DNA of 64,000 bases from Alitta virens. Its lineage: Eukaryota; Annelida; Polychaeta; Phyllodocida; Nereididae. Positions 59,880 to 64,000 of this stretch are shown here, one piece after another; within the stretch, counting starts at the first letter, position 1, and each line of letters begins with the position of its first letter. The notes beneath the pieces are model-generated. The model was not told the DNA's origin. It saw nothing but the letters and a program-made list of their open reading frames with translations, and searched no databases. Position numbers and translations under genes: made by a program. The stretch lies in NCBI GenBank assembly GCA_932294295.1, contig OW028580.1:7841374-7905373 (forward strand), in the 5' to 3' direction.

Positions 59880-62740
59880 ATTTTTAATTACCTTTAATAA
59901 TTTCCCTGCGTCGTTTTTAGCCTAACAGGTGACGCGGCGGTCAATCTTTGGCATGTTCCCTGGCTGAGAGCAGCCCTGCAGAATGTGCGCCACAGTGTTT
60001 GGCTATATAGAATACTATGAAGCCCAACGAATCACTTTTTATGAGTGTTGTTGTTATTATTCTACGATAAAAGTACTGATATGGTTCTAAAGTATATATT
60101 ACCAGTTAAAGTTGCGTGGTTTATATTAAAAGATTTTTCATTTTGGCAGCTGTTTTCATACAGATAGATAGTTCTTATCATATTTTCTCTATCAGCATTT
60201 TAAAAACTCCTTATGTATATGATATGGCATTTATTTATTTGTCTCACTAACTCTTTTATGATAAGCCCTATATTACTGATTATCTTAAGAATGCATCAAG
60301 AAATAAATGTATAAAATCATATAAAAAGTGTGAAGAAAAATCATGCTGTTCCACCAATATATTAATAATCTTCATGAAATATATATATTCATATTAAAAT
60401 GAGTTGCAAAAATTATGTATGAATATATTTATATGCATGCACTATACGTCATATAAAAACGTGAATATTACATAATCAATTTTTGAAAACACATAATAAA
60501 TAGCCACTTTATGATATATATATATATAATATACATTCAAAAAACAAAAAAAAAACTGCAAATCAATTCAAGATTAAACATGCAGAAAATATGATGTATT
60601 ATTATGCATACAGTGTATGTGTGAACAGAACGTATCTAATTAGCACAAATGACTTGTTTTTGTTGGTCACACCATATGATGGATTTCCAAGATTGTTTTT
60701 AAGGTGTAGAATGACCTTGTGTAGAAACGAGATTGTTTTGAATGAATTTGGATCAATGTATTGACTTTACTTAACACTTTCGAAGGCTAGAATCATTTCA
60801 AGACAAATTAAAGACACATTTACTTGAGTAAGAAACTAAATCTTGCTAGACAGGATAAAAAAAAAAAACTATCACCATAAATGTCAGGAAATTGAGCACT
60901 TTTGTCAAATTCACGCCACAACCGTCAATTACTTTTTCCTTTTTTTAAAGTAAGATAGATAATGGATTTGATAGAACTAATGTAGATATGTCAATTTGTG
61001 ATATGCCCTTACGTGTTGTATTTTGTATGAATATCAAAACAGTTACTAGTATTGTAGATTATGGACCTAATATTTACATGAAAAGTGAAAAAAAAAAATT
61101 TCGGAATATGGAACAAGGAATTAGATGAAGTTCTGTCACAGACAAGATAGCTCTTTAAATATCTTTGGAAAAAACTGTTGTGGGAATAAATCTATAAATA
61201 TTGCATGTTTTTTTTTGATAAATTTCATAAATCGAAAACTTTCCTCCAATTGCCATCAATATGTTTTTATTTTCAACCTCAATATAAAATTAGCTTAAAT
61301 TGCAATAATCAATCATATACTTTTCTATGTTCCTGGATGCGCTTAATCCATTTTTACTGGCTGATTTCATCTAAATCATTTGATTACGTAACTTGGTGTA
61401 ATATAGTTACAAATTTGCATCAATTTTCCCCTTGGCATGACCCATCAATTAAAGTCAACTGGAAGTAGTCTAATAAACGACGGTTGCTATTAACTGTAAT
61501 TGATTCGAATGAATCTAATTATTGCTACATGATATCTCATTCAAATCCTTACATTGCCATACAATGGAGAGGGATTACACCTGGATTAGCATGATACTTG
61601 TGGATAACCAGAGGACAACATTATGCCTCTAGGGAGATCTTGAATGTGAGAGACATAGGGGTATATCTATAATGAGAGATTAAAAAGGCTGGTAGGCAGA
61701 TTTACTCTGTAAGGACTGACGGACTGATTGTCAGACAGACTGATTGTTAGACAGACAGACTGATTGTTAGACAGACAGACTGACTGTTGCCAGATATATC
61801 GACCGGAAGTGCCGCTCACTGGCTGACAGCATGACATTCACAGACAGTAGGGCTGAATGACGGAGAAAACTTGCGGTCTCAGTAAGATCTGTAATGACCG
61901 GCGTCTTTTGATGAATCGCCATGTCTGATCGGCTGAATGAAAGTTAAATTAGTTATTTTTTGATTCTATTGACAGACCATTTTATAGATGTACTGAGGAA
62001 GTAATTTCATCACGGATGCGATTTCAGGGGAAGTTTTCTTGGTGGTGAGGTTGACTGACCTGACTGACTTTCCCATGAAGTAAGGCTGACTGAATGATAT
62101 TGACATGAAATAAGGCTGAGTGACAGAATGCCAGTTACATGATGCTGGGCTGGCTGAAAAGCTGATTGACATTGACCGGATGTAAAGTTCACTTGTCTAA
62201 CTGCTCAGTAGCCAACTGTCTCCAGATATTTTGACTCTCCTGATGGTGACACAGAACTTGGTTATTAGCAAAATCCGCAGAGTGATTGACACCAGTTAGC
62301 AGTCACTAATTTTGGCAATCTGATGTTGAGTACATGCACACATATTATTTTATGCTGGATTTTTCATTATTTATACCCCCTCCCCCTGAGGGTGGCACCC
62401 CTTTTAGGGCTAATAATTTAGTTAAGGGGTGTCTCCTGACCACTGTTGACTGCTCCTTTGTATGTAAGTTTTAGTTTTTGTGATTCATATGTATGGTGTC
62501 CTGTATGTAATGTGTGGATGCTTGTGAGAATGGTCAATACAAAATCAATCAATCAATCAATCAATCCTGAACTAGACTGTGATAAATTAATGTACACAGT
62601 TGGACTGAAAATTAATTTCAAGAGCTCTGAACAATTTCTGGGCCTACACAATTCAAGACAATCATACCAAATGACTGCGGATGTAGAGAAAGCAGTAGAG
62701 CATACTTATCATGATATCCAATACGCATGTAGTTGCTCTT
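59880..62740. other. Presumed first intron of the 59.6-kb gene; no further exon recognised
   Basis: A+T rich. 61700-62180 is low-complexity GACTGATTGTTAGACAGACA and GGCTGACTGA-type repeat. (AATC)n lies at 62543-62566. No coding exon could be supported. Confidence 0.4.
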
Positions 62741-62744
62741 ACAC

Positions 62745-63055
62745 CAGAGAAGGACTCTTTGGTACAATGGTTAACGTTCGGGCTTTTAGTCCCAGGGACC
62801 AGAGTTCGATTCCCGCTCTGGGAGATTTGTTACGATTGGTGCCCGATGTCCGTGTACCAGTGGACGCATGACCTGCTAGCTTGGAAAAGGCTTATTGCCA
62901 AGCTCTAGCTTCATTGTTAGGAGGGTAGAGTGTTGTGTAGCCGACCTGGTGAGAGCAGAATGTTGCTCTCGCACCAGAGAGTGACTCTTTGGTACAATAG
63001 TTAACATTCGGGTCTTTATTCCCAAGGAACAAATCCCCTCTCCGGGAGAGTGGTT
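62745..63055 (+). mobile_element. tRNA-Lys-like SINE with two heads
   Basis: First head 62752-62824: GACTCTTTGGTACAATGGTT, GGCTTTTAGTCCCAGG, box B AGTTCGATTCCC, closing CTCTGGGAG. The anticodon-position sequence CTTTTAG suggests a Lys-TTT ancestor. After a roughly 150-bp body a second, weaker head starts at 62986 (GTGACTCTTTGGTACAATAG). The head resembles that at 2326. Acceptor pairing is imperfect, so these are repeats rather than tRNA genes. Confidence 0.7.
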
Positions 63056-63334
63056 GCAACTACACATTTTCTGGAGTCCTTTGCAATACGTGCTCTGTAA
63101 CAAATACTTAGAGAGAAATCTGAATCGCTGCCATATTTTCACATCATATGTAACAGGTGAGCATACCCTTTGGCTCCACAATCCGGATATGTATCAAGGA
63201 CTAAGAGTAGGAGCAGGCAAATAAACAAAGATACATTGCAGAATCTCGTTAGTAAGACTACCACTGGTGCATATTTATCGACTTTATCTTATAGAATTGA
63301 CAGATGATAGATATATGTGGAAAATGAAGCCCTC

Positions 63335-63525
63335 TAAGGCAAGTTCCTGCCACTATCGAGGGTTGATTGATGAGGTGAGAGAGAGGAGGAGTCCACCCAT
63401 GTTACACATTTACCCTATGGAAGGGGTCTTTTACTTGCCTCAGCATAGAAACTGAGTACAAGAGACCGCCAATTTAACATCTCATCCGAACGACATCCAG
63501 CTGCGGTACCATACCGTTATATCAT
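63335..63525 (-). mobile_element. SINE body, minus-strand copy
   Basis: Inverse of 45180-45370: CACTATCGAGGGTTGATTGA, AGGAGGAGTCCACCCATG, CTTTTACTTGCCTCAGC, TCTCATCCGAACGACATCCA. The tRNA-like head is absent. Confidence 0.7.
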
Positions 63526-63591
63526 CTCAGTATAATGGCTAGCCCATAACTCATAAAATTAACCTTATCATCAAGAACCCCAGGGGTGAGG

Positions 63592-63775
63592 GTCTAGCTA
63601 TGAGGTAGCACGCTGGGCTTCCAACCACTGTGTCCCGGGTTTGATTCCTGGTCGAGCCTAAGTTGGATGGCTGTTTCATCCTTCATCTCATTGCTATGGT
63701 CCCTGCCTGTCCTAATTAGCCCAACAGGTGTGAAAATACAGGACGTAAAGCCCTAATTCACCCACCCACTCATCA
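63592..63775 (+). mobile_element. tRNA-headed SINE
   Basis: GGGTCTAGCTATGAGGTAGC then CTTCCAACCACTGTG, box B GGGTTTGATTCCTGG, and a body GTTGGATGGCTGTTTCATCC, CTAATTAGCCCAACAGGTG, AAAGCCCTAATTCACCCACC. Copies: 37243-37405 and 14290-14372 on the minus strand. Confidence 0.7.
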
Positions 63776-64000
63776 AGAACCCCTGTTGTTTAGACAAAAT
63801 GTTTTTCATGTGGTGATTGTAATTCACAGCCTTACCCTTACTCAAGACAAGTATACTTTATACACAATTGTCTATAAAACAGATATTCTGCATTTCTTCA
63901 GCAATCAACTAGCTAGTACCAAAACTTCCCAAGATATCTTTGTGTAGCTCTAAAAATGTCATTGACCACATTGGGAGTAATTCTTCTGTATTCCTGTTAT

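Noticed and set aside
62752..62824. Functional tRNA-Lys
   Set aside because: Head is repeated within 250 bases with a shared body, and stems are imperfect.
1..64000. CRISPR, operon or phage-like system
   Set aside because: Introns, LINEs, SINEs and microsatellites show nuclear animal DNA; the regular repeats are satellites without unique spacers.

Overview
The window is animal nuclear DNA. Its genes are split into short coding exons with GT-AG introns, intergenic spacers are long, A+T content is high, and transposon remnants, tRNA-headed SINEs, hairpin elements and microsatellites are dense. The exon structure and repeat load suggest a marine invertebrate deuterostome, with an echinoderm as the first guess; the sequence alone does not prove the taxon. 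No operons, CRISPR arrays or prokaryotic features are present.

Region 1 (1-23.5 kb) holds two SLC23-family (nucleobase/ascorbate transporter, NAT) genes arranged tail to tail. The plus-strand copy enters from the left with its last seven coding exons (1982-6546). The minus-strand copy appears complete, with 13 coding exons (23446 down to 11130) adding up to 592 codons plus stop. The seven shared exons have identical lengths and phases (157, 116, 138, 180, 94, 96 and 215 nt), so the pair is an inverted duplication. Both copies carry an altered NAT signature that is best explained by a one-residue insertion. Between and inside the genes lie a 1.85-kb inverted-repeat transposon, a pogo-like MITE, LINE fragments and an intronic 33-bp minisatellite. 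A decayed piece resembling one SLC23 exon lies at about 27.26 kb.

Region 2 (31.7-38.6 kb, minus strand) holds a five-exon gene with all introns in phase 0. Its C-terminal half matches the indoleamine 2,3-dioxygenase (IDO) fold, including the proximal heme-ligand histidine, but it is very divergent and has a long N-terminal extension.

Region 3 (39-59.5 kb) has no gene I can support. It is a repeat graveyard of SINE tails, tRNA-like heads, tetranucleotide satellites, hairpins and a 1.1-kb element that also occurs inverted at 28 kb.

Region 4 (59.6 kb onward) contains a likely core promoter, 5' UTR and first coding exon (59784-59872, plus strand) of an unidentified gene that continues out of the window.

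A notable theme is a set of inverted-repeat elements (3.2, 7.4, 24.0 and 29.6 kb) sharing a GTTCACACTATCACG-like end next to TTAA-like flanks, whose interiors are arrays of short self-similar motifs. I found no new multi-gene system. The most interesting items are the divergent IDO-like gene, the altered NAT motif, the relic SLC23 exon and this transposon family.
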